This document shows, piece by piece, positions 53,107 through 62,555 of a stretch of 64,000 bases of DNA (positions within the stretch are counted from its first letter, which is position 1; each line of letters starts with the position of its first letter). The stretch is taken from positions 124,001-188,000 of the forward strand of contig NZ_CP059068.1 of NCBI RefSeq assembly GCF_017798165.1, given 5' to 3'. The notes under the pieces were generated by a model. That model had not been told where the DNA came from. It searched no databases and saw only the letters and a program-made list of their open reading frames with translations. Source of the stretch: Rhodoferax sp. AJA081-3. Lineage in GTDB: Bacteria > Pseudomonadota > Gammaproteobacteria > Burkholderiales > Burkholderiaceae_C. The position numbers and the translations under genes are program-made.

Positions 53107-54783
53107 ATGGCATCTATCGATATCCAGGTTCCCGACATTGGCGACTTTGACGAAGTCACCGTCATTGAACTGATGGTCAAGGTTGGCGACACCGTCAAGG
53201 CTGAACAATCGCTGATCACTGTGGAGTCTGACAAGGCCTCCATGGAAATCCCGTCCAGCCACGGTGGTGTGGTCAAGGAGATCAAGGTCAAATTGGGCGA
53301 CAAGGTCAAGCAAGGCTCGATCGTCGTCTCGCTCGAAAGCGCTGAGCAAAATCAGGCTGTAGCCCCCGCCGCCGCTGTACCTACCGCTCCTGTTTCTGTA
53401 GCGCCAGCTGCAGCTCCTGCTGCTGCAGCACCCGCACCGGTGGCCGCGGCATCCAGCGGCCCGGTGGAAGTGCGTATTCCCGACATTGGCGATTTCAAGG
53501 ACGTCACCGTCATTGAACTGCTGGTCAAGGTGGGCGACATGGTCAAGGTGGAGCAAAGCCTAGTGACCGTGGAGTCGGACAAGGCATCGATGGAGATCCC
53601 GTCCAGCACCGCGGGTGTGGTCAAAGAGATCAAGGTCAAGCTGGGAGACACCGTGAACATCGGTGACCTGGTGGTGATTCTCGAAGGCGTGGCTGGTGGC
53701 GCGGTGGCTGCACCGGCTGCTGCTCCCGCAGCGGCACCTGCAGCGCCTACCGCGGCTGCTCCTGCGGCAGTCTCTGCCCCCGCAGCTGCCGCAGCTGCGC
53801 CCGGCTTCGCCGTGCCTGCGCACGCGCCCGGCGCTGCACCCGTAGGCTTGCCGCATGCATCACCGTCGGTCCGCAAGTTTGCCCGCGAACTGGGCGTGCC
53901 CTTGAACGAGGTCAAAGGCAGTGGCCTCAAAGGCCGTATCACCGAGGCAGACGTGCAAGGCTTCACCCGATCCGTGATGAGCGGCGCCATCCAGACCTTG
54001 GCTGCTGCGGCGCAGAACAAGCCTGCAGCGGGCAGTGGCGACGGTGCCGGACTGGGTCTGATCCCCTGGCCCAAGGTGGACTTCGCCAAGTTCGGCCCCA
54101 TTGAGCGCAAGGAACTGAGCCGCATCAAGAAGATCAGCGGCGCCAACCTGCTGCGCAACGCCATCATGATTCCCGCCGTCACCAACCACGACGATGCCGA
54201 CATCACCGACCTGGAAGCCTTCCGCGTCTCCACCAACAAGGAGAACGAGAAGTCTGGTGTCAAGGTGACGATGCTGGCCTTCCTGATCAAAGCTTGCGTG
54301 GCCGCGCTGAAGAAGTTCCCCGAGTTCAATAGCTCGTTGGACGGCGACGCGCTGATCTACAAACAGTTCTACCACATCGGTTTTGCGGCCGACACGCCCA
54401 ATGGCCTGATGGTTCCGGTCATCAAGGATGCCGACAAAAAAGGCATCTTCCAGATCAGCCAGGAGATGAGCGAACTGGCCAAGAAGGCGCGCGATGGCAA
54501 GCTGAGCCCGGCAGAAATGTCCGGCGCCAGTTTCACTATCTCCAGCCTGGGCGGCATTGGCGGGCGTTACTTCACGCCCATCATCAACGCGCCCGAGGTC
54601 GCCATCCTGGGCGTCTGCCGCTCGACGATGGAACCCGTGTGGGACGGCAAGGCATTCCAGCCGCGTCTGATGTTGCCCTTGTCGCTGACCTGGGACCACC
54701 GCGTCATCGACGGCGCCGCCGCTGCGCGCTTCAACGTCTACCTGGGCCAGATCCTGGGTGACTTCCGCCGTGTGTTGCTCTAA
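53107..54783 (+). CDS. aceF: Dihydrolipoamide acetyltransferase (E2 of PDH), two lipoyl domains
   Basis: 558 residues. Lipoyl domain 1 has its lysine at K43 in [13 protein letters not shown]; lipoyl domain 2 (about residues 120-197) repeats the motif. Ala/Pro linkers follow each. The peripheral subunit-binding domain is near 255-290 (PSVRKFARELGVPLNEVKGS) and the acyltransferase domain ends with the active-site WDHRVIDGAAAARFNVYL. A mini-repeat is read in frame in the first linker, encoding NQAVAPAAAVPTAPVSV. It starts 21 bases after aceE. Confidence 0.96.
   Translation: MASIDIQVPDIGDFDEVTVIELMVKVGDTVKAEQSLITVESDKASMEIPSSHGGVVKEIKVKLGDKVKQGSIVVSLESAEQNQAVAPAAAVPTAPVSVAPAAAPAAAAPAPVAAASSGPVEVRIPDIGDFKDVTVIELLVKVGDMVKVEQSLVTVESDKASMEIPSSTAGVVKEIKVKLGDTVNIGDLVVILEGVAGGAVAAPAAAPAAAPAAPTAAAPAAVSAPAAAAAAPGFAVPAHAPGAAPVGLPHASPSVRKFARELGVPLNEVKGSGLKGRITEADVQGFTRSVMSGAIQTLAAAAQNKPAAGSGDGAGLGLIPWPKVDFAKFGPIERKELSRIKKISGANLLRNAIMIPAVTNHDDADITDLEAFRVSTNKENEKSGVKVTMLAFLIKACVAALKKFPEFNSSLDGDALIYKQFYHIGFAADTPNGLMVPVIKDADKKGIFQISQEMSELAKKARDGKLSPAEMSGASFTISSLGGIGGRYFTPIINAPEVAILGVCRSTMEPVWDGKAFQPRLMLPLSLTWDHRVIDGAAAARFNVYLGQILGDFRRVLL
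53347..53401 (+). repeat. Mini-repeat copy F, inside the aceF linker
   Basis: CAAAATCAGGCTGTAGCCCC followed by CGCCGCCGCTGTACCTACCG and CTCCTGTTTCTGTAG. The first 25 bases fit the family best; the rest has drifted toward Ala/Pro codons. It forms part of the linker between the two lipoyl domains. Confidence 0.7.
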
Positions 54784-54810
54784 GCAGCCAGTCCTTTGTA
54801 AAACTCCTTG

Positions 54811-54848
54811 TGGGACAGACCGCAGAGCAGCGTAGCTCTGTCCCCAAC
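54811..54848 (+). repeat. GGGACAGA/TCTGTCCC hairpin element, copy 2
   Basis: TGGGACAGACCGCAGAGCAG followed by CGTAGCTCTGTCCCCAAC. It lies in the aceF-lpdA gap and would fold in the operon mRNA, so it may act as a processing or stability element. Copy 1 is at 46987-47028. Confidence 0.8.
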
Positions 54849-54865
54849 TGATTGGTAAGAACACT

Positions 54866-56755
54866 ATGGCAATCGTAGAAATCAAAGTCCCCGATATCGG
54901 CGACGTCACCGACGTCAGCGTTATCGAACTGATGGTCAAACCCGGCGACACCATCAAGGCCGAGCAAAGCCTGATCACCGTGGAGAGCGACAAGGCCTCC
55001 ATGGAGATCCCGGCCAGCCAAGGCGGCGTGGTCAAGGAACTCAAAGTCAAGCTGGGCGACAAGGTCAGCGAAGGTTCGGTTGTGTTGATGCTGGAAGTGG
55101 CCGGTGCAGATGCCGAGCCCAGCCCGGCTCCAGCCAATGCTTCAACGTCAAATCAGGCTGTAGCCCCCGTCGCTGCTACACCAGATGCTCCTAAAACAGT
55201 AGTAAATGCACCGGCACCGGCACCGGCAGAGGTCGCTGTGGCTGCACCCGCTGGCGCCAGCTACGCCGGTACCGCAGACTTGGACTGCGACGTGCTGGTT
55301 ATCGGTGGCGGCCCTGGCGGTTACTCGGCTGCGTTCCGCGCGGCCGACCTAGGCCTGAAGGTCATCCTGGTCGAACGCTACGCCACACTGGGTGGCGTCT
55401 GTCTGAACGTGGGTTGTATCCCATCCAAGGCGCTGCTGCACGTGGCGGCCGTCATGGACGAGGTGAGCCACATGTCTGCCCTGGGCGTGGACTTTGGCGC
55501 ACCGGTGGTCAACGTCGACAAGCTGCGTGGCCACAAGGAAAAAGTCATTGGCAAGCTGACCGGCGGTCTCGCCGCCATGGCCAAGATGCGCAAGGTCACC
55601 ACCGTGCGCGGCTACGGTGCCTTCGTTGGCGCCAACCATGTGGAAGTGGAAGAAACCAGCGGTGGCGCGCAAGAGAAGACCGGCACCAAGAAGGTCATCG
55701 CCTTCAAGAAGGCCATCATTGCTGCGGGCAGCCAAGCGGTGCGCCTGCCTTTCATGCCCGAAGACCCACGCGTGGTGGACAGCACTGGCGCGCTGGAGCT
55801 GAAAGAAGTCCCCAAGCGCATGCTGATCCTGGGTGGCGGCATCATCGGCCTGGAAATGGGCACCGTCTACAGCACGCTGGGCGCACGCCTGGACGTGGTG
55901 GAAATGCTGGACGGCCTGATGCAGGGCGCCGACCGCGACCTCGTCAAGATCTGGCAGAAGATGAACGCCAAGCGTTTTGACAACATCATGCTCAAGACCA
56001 AGACCGTCTCCGCACGCGCCTTGCCCGAAGGCATTGAGGTCACGTTCGCCGCAGCAGAGGAGGGCGGCACGGCCCCCGCGCCCCAGGTGTATGACCTGGT
56101 GCTGCAAGCCGTGGGCCGCACGCCCAATGGCAAGAAGATCGCCGCCGAGAAAGCCGGGGTGGCGGTCACCGACCGTGGTTTCATCAATGTCGATATCCAG
56201 ATGCGCACCAACGTGCCCCACATCTTCGCCATCGGCGACATCGTCGGCCAGCCGATGCTGGCCCACAAGGCGGTGCACGAGGCCCATGTGGCGGCCGAAG
56301 TGATTGCCGGTGAATTGCAGGGCAACAAGGAGCTGGCCGCAGCCGCCTTCAACGCCCGCGTCATTCCCAGCGTGGCCTACACCGACCCCGAAGTGGCCTG
56401 GGTTGGCCTCACTGAAGACCAGGCCAAGGCCCAAGGCATCAAGGTCAAGAAGGGCCTGTTCCCGTGGACGGCATCGGGCCGCGCCATTGCCAATGGCCGC
56501 GACGAAGGTGTCACCAAGCTTTTGTTCGACGATTCACCCGAGGCGCATGGTCACGGCAAGATCCTGGGCGGCGGCATGGTCGGCACGCATGCGGGCGACA
56601 TGATCGGCGAGATCGCGCTGGCGATTGAGATGGGCGCGGACGCGGTGGATATCGGCAAGACCATCCACCCCCACCCCACGCTGGGCGAAAGCATCGGCAT
56701 GGCGGCGGAGATTGCGCATGGCAGTTGCACGGATGTGCCGCCAGCGAGAAAGTAA
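54866..56755 (+). CDS. lpdA: Dihydrolipoamide dehydrogenase (E3) with N-terminal lipoyl domain
   Basis: 629 residues, longer than usual E3 (about 475) because an N-terminal lipoyl domain (lysine K43 in [12 protein letters not shown]) is fused through an Ala/Pro linker. The enzyme part begins near residue 135 ([20 protein letters not shown]), with the redox pair in [16 protein letters not shown] motif [20 protein letters not shown] and the catalytic HPHPTLGES. It reoxidises lipoyl groups of E2. A mini-repeat lies in frame in the linker. The last 463 bases are duplicated at 58750-59212. Confidence 0.96.
   Translation: MAIVEIKVPDIGDVTDVSVIELMVKPGDTIKAEQSLITVESDKASMEIPASQGGVVKELKVKLGDKVSEGSVVLMLEVAGADAEPSPAPANASTSNQAVAPVAATPDAPKTVVNAPAPAPAEVAVAAPAGASYAGTADLDCDVLVIGGGPGGYSAAFRAADLGLKVILVERYATLGGVCLNVGCIPSKALLHVAAVMDEVSHMSALGVDFGAPVVNVDKLRGHKEKVIGKLTGGLAAMAKMRKVTTVRGYGAFVGANHVEVEETSGGAQEKTGTKKVIAFKKAIIAAGSQAVRLPFMPEDPRVVDSTGALELKEVPKRMLILGGGIIGLEMGTVYSTLGARLDVVEMLDGLMQGADRDLVKIWQKMNAKRFDNIMLKTKTVSARALPEGIEVTFAAAEEGGTAPAPQVYDLVLQAVGRTPNGKKIAAEKAGVAVTDRGFINVDIQMRTNVPHIFAIGDIVGQPMLAHKAVHEAHVAAEVIAGELQGNKELAAAAFNARVIPSVAYTDPEVAWVGLTEDQAKAQGIKVKKGLFPWTASGRAIANGRDEGVTKLLFDDSPEAHGHGKILGGGMVGTHAGDMIGEIALAIEMGADAVDIGKTIHPHPTLGESIGMAAEIAHGSCTDVPPARK
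55148..55206 (+). repeat. Mini-repeat copy G, inside the lpdA linker
   Basis: TCAAATCAGGCTGTAGCCCC, CGTCGCTGCTACACCAGATG, CTCCTAAAACAGTAGTAAA run consecutively. It is translated as part of the linker ([20 protein letters not shown]), parallel to copy F in aceF. Confidence 0.8.
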
Positions 56756-56964
56756 AGTTGGTCTAACCACCAGGTGCTACTGAATCAGTAGCTGGCCGCG
56801 AAGTTCCGAAGAGGGCTGCGCGGTTTTCTTTATTGCACTGGTGGCGAAAATGCGGCAGCATTTTTGTCGATCATTCGAGCAATGACCCCATCAGCCCGGA
56901 GCGGCGCGGGCTGGCGTGACAATATGCGGTGCCGCTAGTCCTCAACCGCCAATCACCACTCTAC
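56756..56964. other. Gap between lpdA and the yadGH-like genes
   Basis: About 210 bases with no gene. GCTACTGAATCAGTAGC near 56776 is a 7-base-arm palindrome without a T-tract. A short AT-rich stretch (TTTTCTTTATTGCAC) near 56825 could hold a promoter for the transporter. The expected lpdA terminator is absent here and is instead found after the duplicated segment. Confidence 0.5.
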
Positions 56965-57929
<965 letters not shown>

Positions 57930-57933
<4 letters not shown>

Positions 57934-58700
57934 ACGGCCTCAACCTGCACGGCGTGCGCGCCATCTACCGCTTCGAGATGAACCGCGCCTTTCGCACCTG
58001 GATGCAAAGCCTGATTGCGCCCGTGCTCTCCACAGCTTTGTATTTCATCGTCTTCGGCTCGGCCATTGGTTCGCGCATGGGCGACATCGGGGGGGTAAGT
58101 TATGGCGCCTACATCATCCCGGGGCTACTGATGCTCTCGCTGCTGTCGGAGAGTATTTCAAACTCTGCCTTTGGTATCTATATGCCCAAATGGTCTGGCA
58201 CCATTTACGAGCTGCTGAGCGCACCGGTCGGATGGGTGGAGGTGCTGCTGGGCTATGTGGGCGCTGCGGTGAGCAAGTCACTCATGGTGGGCACCCTCAT
58301 CCTCATCACAGCGCGATTTTTCGTGCCGTATGAGGTGGCGCATCCGCTGTGGATGATGGGCTTTTTGGTACTCACCGCCACAACTTTCTGCCTGTTCGGA
58401 TTCATCATTGGTCTGTGGGCCGACAGTTTTCAAAAACTGCAGGTCATCCCGCTGCTGGTGATCACCCCGCTTACCTTCCTGGGTGGGGCGTTCTACAGCA
58501 TCAGCATGCTGCCGCCGCTGTGGCAAGCCGTGTCGCTGTTCAACCCCGTGGTGTATCTCATCAGTGGGCTGCGCTGGGCGTTTTACGGCCAAGCCGATGT
58601 GCACATTGGCATCAGCGTGGGCATGACGCTGGGGTTCATGGTGGCATGTCTTGTGGTGGTGTGGTGGGTGTTCAAGACAGGCCGCCGCATCCGCAAGTGA
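57930..58700 (+). CDS. ABC-2 type transporter permease (YadH-like)
   Basis: 256 residues with six membrane helices, among them [39 protein letters not shown] and [20 protein letters not shown]. The motif [20 protein letters not shown] is typical of YadH-like permeases. Two copies with two ATPases should form the exporter. The substrate is unknown. The ATGA overlap with the ATPase gene shows translational coupling. Confidence 0.92.
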
Positions 58701-58726
58701 GCCCTTGACTCGACAAAAACCTGGAC

Positions 58727-59212
58727 GTGTCCTTGGAAGCGACCAACCTGGCCGAAGTGGCAGCCGGTGAATTGCAAGGCAACAAGGAGCTGGCCGCTGC
58801 CGCCTTCAACGCCCGTGTGATCCCCAGCGTGGCCGACACCGACCCCGAAGTGGCCTGGGTCGGCCTCACCGAAGACCAGGCCAAGGCCCAAGGCATCAAG
58901 GTCAAGAAGGGCCTGTTCCCCTGGACCGCATCCGGCCGCGCGATTGCCAACGGCCGCGACGAAGGCGTTACCAAACTGTTGTTCGACGATTCACCCGAGG
59001 CCCACGGCCACGGCAAGATCCTGGGCGGCGGCATGGTCGGCACCCATGCGGGCGACATGATTGGTGAGATCGCGCTGGCGATTGAGATGGGTGCGGACGC
59101 GGGGGATATCGGCAAGACGATTCACCCACATCCCACGCTGGGTGAATCCATTGGCATGGCGGCGGAAATTGCGCATGGCAGTTGCACGGATGTGCCACCG
59201 GCGCGCAGGTGA
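58727..59212 (+). pseudogene. Truncated second copy of the lpdA 3' end
   Basis: Bases 58750-59212 align without gaps to lpdA 56293-56755. I count about 43 mismatches in 463 bases (roughly 91% identity). Nearly all are at third codon positions, with only four amino-acid changes (Ile to Ala, Tyr to Asp, Val to Gly, Lys to Arg). The segment codes for the E3 dimerisation domain including HPHPTLGES but lacks the FAD and NAD parts, so it cannot be an enzyme. An open frame from GTG at 58727 adds eight unrelated residues; expression is doubtful. A strong terminator follows. Confidence 0.92.
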
Positions 59213-59233
59213 TCTGAGCTAAGCTCCAATCAT

Positions 59234-59272
59234 AATTAGCCCGGACTGGCAACAGTTCGGGCTAATTTTTTT
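59234..59272 (+). terminator. Intrinsic terminator, probably the original lpdA terminator
   Basis: A 15-base stem, AATTAGCCCGGACTG (59234-59248) with CAGTTCGGGCTAATT (59253-59267), has a GCAA loop and is followed by TTTTTTTC. One G-T pair is included. It stands 21 bases after the truncated lpdA copy. Confidence 0.92.
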
Positions 59273-59452
59273 CTGTCTGCGTGTTGAGTGTTGGTTTTTG
59301 ACTTGGCGGTTGATCAGTTGTTGATAACTGTGCAAAACTTTTGCTCGGATGGGGCGAATTTTTTTCTGCTCATCGCAGGGGGGCGCGGCGGCGTCTATGG
59401 CATCCGCGAGACCACCAAATACTTACTTCAACTGTGTGGAGGTTTGTCACTT

Positions 59453-62281
59453 ATGCCATTAGTTCTATTCAACGCGCGGCAAAGAGCCCACCGACGGCTG
59501 CTCCGCATGATTCCGGTCCTCAGCGCACTGGTTGCGGGCGTGTTGTTTTCCTCCTCAGCTGCCGCGCAGGCGACTGCCGCCAATTCCACCGTTGACGTGC
59601 TGAGCAATGTCCTGAACGTTGGGGCGACCACGACCGCAACGCTGACCCTGAAAGATGCCGGCGGTGTCGCACTCGGCGATGTCAGCGGCAGTGGCGCCAC
59701 CATCACCAGCGACAGCATCAATTGCACCGTGGGTGTCATAACCCGCAGTGCGACCGATGGCACAGTGACCGCTTCGATCACCGGCGCTGGCGCCGGTTTT
59801 TGCATGATCGGTGGGACGCTTGAAGGCTCTACGCCTGTCACTGCCACGCAAGCCGTCACGGTGACCGCAGTGGCGACTGCAGGCAACTCCACGGTTGATG
59901 TGCTCAGCAATACCCTGAACGGGGTTGGCGCAACCACCACCGCGACGCTGACGCTACGGGACTCCGGCAATGCCCCGCTCGGCGATGTCAGTGGCAGTGG
60001 TGCCACCATCACCAGCAATAGCGGCAACTGCACCGTGGGTAGCTTTACCCGCAGCATGGTCAACGGTACGGTGACCGCCACGATTACCGCGGCCAGCGCA
60101 GGCTCCTGCACGATTGGTGGGACGCTTGACGGTACTACTCCCGTCATCGCCACACAGGCAGTCACGGTGACCGCTGTCGCGACTGCCGCCAACTCGACAC
60201 TGGTTGTGGGCAGTAATACCCTGAACGGGGTTGGCGCCACCACCACCGCGACGCTGACTCTGCGCGACTCCGGCAATACGGCCCTCGTTGACGTCAGTGG
60301 CAGTGGCGCCACCATCACCAGCAACAGCGCCAACTGCACCGTGGGTAGCTTTACCCGCAGCATGGTCAACGGTACGGTGACCGCCACGATTACCGCCGCC
60401 AGCGCCGGATCCTGCACGATCGGGGCGACGCTTGACGGCACTGCTGCTGTTACCGCCACGCAGGCAGTCACAGTGACCACGGTGGCGACCGCTGCCAATT
60501 CCACGCTGACCGTAGGCAGCAACAGCCTGAGTGGGGTTGGTGCTACGACAACCGCTACGCTGACCCTGCGGGACTCCAGCAACGCTGCGCTCGGCAATGT
60601 TCTTGCCAGCGGAGCCACCATCACCAGCAACAGCGGCAATTGCACCGTGGGCAGCATTACCCGCAGTTCGTTCAATGGAACAGTGACCGCCACGATTACC
60701 GCAGCCAGCGCCGGAACCTGCACGATTGGAGGGACGCTCGACGGCACTGCTGCTGTTACCGCCACGCAGACCGTCACGGTGACGGTTTCCATCACGATCA
60801 GCGGCGGTAGCGGCACTATCCCCAGTGGCGGCAGCGGTACGATCACTGGCCCATCTACCGTCACCGTTGGCACGGGTAGCACGGTAGATGTTTCGTCGAG
60901 CAACGCTGGCGGTAGCACATTGACGCTCTCGGGCAACAGCTCTGGCGTATCCGTCAATCTGGGGGGTGGGTCGTCGCTCGGAATATCCACTGGCAGCACC
61001 GGCGCTACCTTGAGTGTCTCTGCCAGCGGCAGCGGAAATGCCTTATTGGTGACTCAAGGCAGTGCAACGTTGACTGGCTCGGCAGGTGGTCTAGTCCTGC
61101 AAGGTACTTCTGGGCAAAATGTTGTAACCGGTAGCAGCGGTGCAACGATCGTCGTAACTGGAAACAGTGGAAGCGGTGGAAGCACCCAGGTCACTGTTCA
61201 ATCCGGTACGGTGACCGCGCCCCGTAACTGTGGAGTGCGGCCCACGCTCCCCTCTACGCCGCCCTCGGGCAGCAAGAGCAGTGTATGGAATACATACTTC
61301 GCAAGCGTCTCAAGTTATCAACGCAATTTGTTGGCGTTCTCGTTGTGTATAGCGCAGGCTGACCAAAGTGTTGACGGTCTACGAGTTGTGCCCCTTGCTA
61401 CACCACTATCAATGGTTTTGTACAGGGGTGAAAGCATCACTTATGACGTGAACGGTGTCGTGACCGACACGTCGCTGGTGGACGGTGGTGCAGGGGTGGC
61501 ACAAAATCTCACCTTGCCCATTGGCTTTAGCTTGGAGAGTGTGCCGGTATCCATTGACGGGACTCCGGCACGCCTGAATGGCGCCAATCTGGGCAGCAGC
61601 GTGGTCAATGCGCTTCAGACGCTGCTTGGTACAACCCCAACACGCCTGAGCAATAGCAGCATCGGCGGCATTGTCACTTCACTGACAGATGGCACAGTGA
61701 TCACGGGAGTGCCGATTGGTCAGTTGCAAGTCTCCTCTCGGGACAACAGTGAACTGCAGTCCAACGGCTTGGCAAGGGTCGTCACGAATGGTGTGGTGGT
61801 CAATCTTGCGCCGACCGTGGCCAATCCAGACGCAATGGTTAGCCAGATCAAGGGCCTGGATGCACAAGCAACTGTGACGGTGATGGCCAGCGGTTTGCTC
61901 AAGGCGACGGTCAGCGGCGTACAGTACTTCTTCCGCCCATCTTGGACGGCAACCCCCAGCACGGCTAGCGGTTTTTCGCCAGATGCAGCTGGTAATCTGG
62001 TGTTTGGCGATAGCAAGTTGAAACAGACGCTTTACCCTGCGTTTGCTGACCCTAACAAAGTGATTGCTGTGCTAAGCACGATCTCAGGTGCTGGTTCGCC
62101 GGTGCAAGAGGCTGACGGCACGATTTCCGTCGCGGTCGGTAACCAGACCCTGACGCTACGGCCCGGCTACAACCTCATTAGCCGGCCGGTGGCCGACACT
62201 GATGTTTTGTGGTGGGTGGATGGTGGCGTCTATTACGTGAATTATTTGGACGGTACTGCTCAGTCATTTACAGTGAAATAA
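59453..62281 (+). CDS. Large exported repeat protein (four Ig-like repeats, Gly/Ser-rich middle)
   Basis: 942 residues from the ATG at 59453, preceded by GGAGG. The signal peptide ends near SSSAAAQA. Four tandem units of 100-102 residues follow (residues ~41-446), each with NSTxxVxSNxLN, VGATTTATLTLRDS, NCTVGS and a G-x-C-x-IG pattern. The two cysteines per unit would form a disulfide. Next comes a Gly/Ser/Thr-rich part to ~590 that looks like a beta-helix, then ~340 residues of unknown type. The units resemble bacterial Ig-like folds of adhesins, so a cell-surface role is likely. No membrane anchor or sorting signal was seen. Confidence 0.75.
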   Translation: MPLVLFNARQRAHRRLLRMIPVLSALVAGVLFSSSAAAQATAANSTVDVLSNVLNVGATTTATLTLKDAGGVALGDVSGSGATITSDSINCTVGVITRSATDGTVTASITGAGAGFCMIGGTLEGSTPVTATQAVTVTAVATAGNSTVDVLSNTLNGVGATTTATLTLRDSGNAPLGDVSGSGATITSNSGNCTVGSFTRSMVNGTVTATITAASAGSCTIGGTLDGTTPVIATQAVTVTAVATAANSTLVVGSNTLNGVGATTTATLTLRDSGNTALVDVSGSGATITSNSANCTVGSFTRSMVNGTVTATITAASAGSCTIGATLDGTAAVTATQAVTVTTVATAANSTLTVGSNSLSGVGATTTATLTLRDSSNAALGNVLASGATITSNSGNCTVGSITRSSFNGTVTATITAASAGTCTIGGTLDGTAAVTATQTVTVTVSITISGGSGTIPSGGSGTITGPSTVTVGTGSTVDVSSSNAGGSTLTLSGNSSGVSVNLGGGSSLGISTGSTGATLSVSASGSGNALLVTQGSATLTGSAGGLVLQGTSGQNVVTGSSGATIVVTGNSGSGGSTQVTVQSGTVTAPRNCGVRPTLPSTPPSGSKSSVWNTYFASVSSYQRNLLAFSLCIAQADQSVDGLRVVPLATPLSMVLYRGESITYDVNGVVTDTSLVDGGAGVAQNLTLPIGFSLESVPVSIDGTPARLNGANLGSSVVNALQTLLGTTPTRLSNSSIGGIVTSLTDGTVITGVPIGQLQVSSRDNSELQSNGLARVVTNGVVVNLAPTVANPDAMVSQIKGLDAQATVTVMASGLLKATVSGVQYFFRPSWTATPSTASGFSPDAAGNLVFGDSKLKQTLYPAFADPNKVIAVLSTISGAGSPVQEADGTISVAVGNQTLTLRPGYNLISRPVADTDVLWWVDGGVYYVNYLDGTAQSFTVK
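59572..60786 (+). repeat. Four tandem ~303-306 base coding repeats
   Basis: Units begin at 59572, 59875, 60181 and 60487, with lengths 303, 306, 306 and about 300 bases. Unit 1 lacks one codon present in the others (LNVGATTT against LNGVGATTT). Units 2 and 3 share the longest identical stretches, so they probably arose from the latest duplication. Confidence 0.9.
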
Positions 62282-62298
62282 GCCCGTAAGCGGGATGT

Positions 62299-62334
62299 GG
62301 GGCGCAATGTCCGCAAGGCATTGCGCCCCTTTAC
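62299..62334 (+). terminator. Intrinsic terminator after the repeat protein
   Basis: GGGGCGCAATG (62299-62309) pairs perfectly with CATTGCGCCCC (62319-62329) around a 9-base loop. A short TTT run follows the stem. It begins 18 bases after the stop codon. Confidence 0.85.
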
Positions 62335-62555
62335 GTTGGGCGCTCAGCTGCATCGGTCAAATCGGCAATCCTTTTAAAAGACCGACCTGGTTTTGAACGT
62401 GATGCCATCCGACCAAGCCGAATGGGGCACTTTCTATTGTTTTCTAGAATACCGCTGGCTCTCAAAGGGAGCCCACCCCACGCCCAGTGTTCCACTGGGC
62501 AGCCAGAGTGTTGAGTCTTTGCATTGTTTTTCCGAGAAAGTCGAAAGTTCGCCCT
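62335..62555. other. Upstream region of the last gene
   Basis: About 220 bases without a gene. GCCCAGTGTTCCACTGGGC (62482-62500) is a hairpin with 7-base arms. An AT-richer stretch, TTTCTATTGTTTTCTAGAAT near 62431, may contain the promoter. Confidence 0.5.

Noticed and set aside
50419..53556. A 1045-codon open frame on the reverse strand opposite aceE
   Set aside because: It mirrors aceE and part of aceF exactly, has no family features or ribosome site, and is an expected artefact of GC-rich codon use.
56756..56964. An lpdA terminator directly after the full-length gene
   Set aside because: The only palindrome there (GCTACTG/CAGTAGC) has no T-tract; the strong terminator is instead after the truncated copy at 59234.
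59428..60999. A 523-codon reverse frame over the surface repeat protein
   Set aside because: It is antisense to the four tandem repeats, which keep all frames periodic; the forward frame has a signal peptide, ribosome site and terminator.
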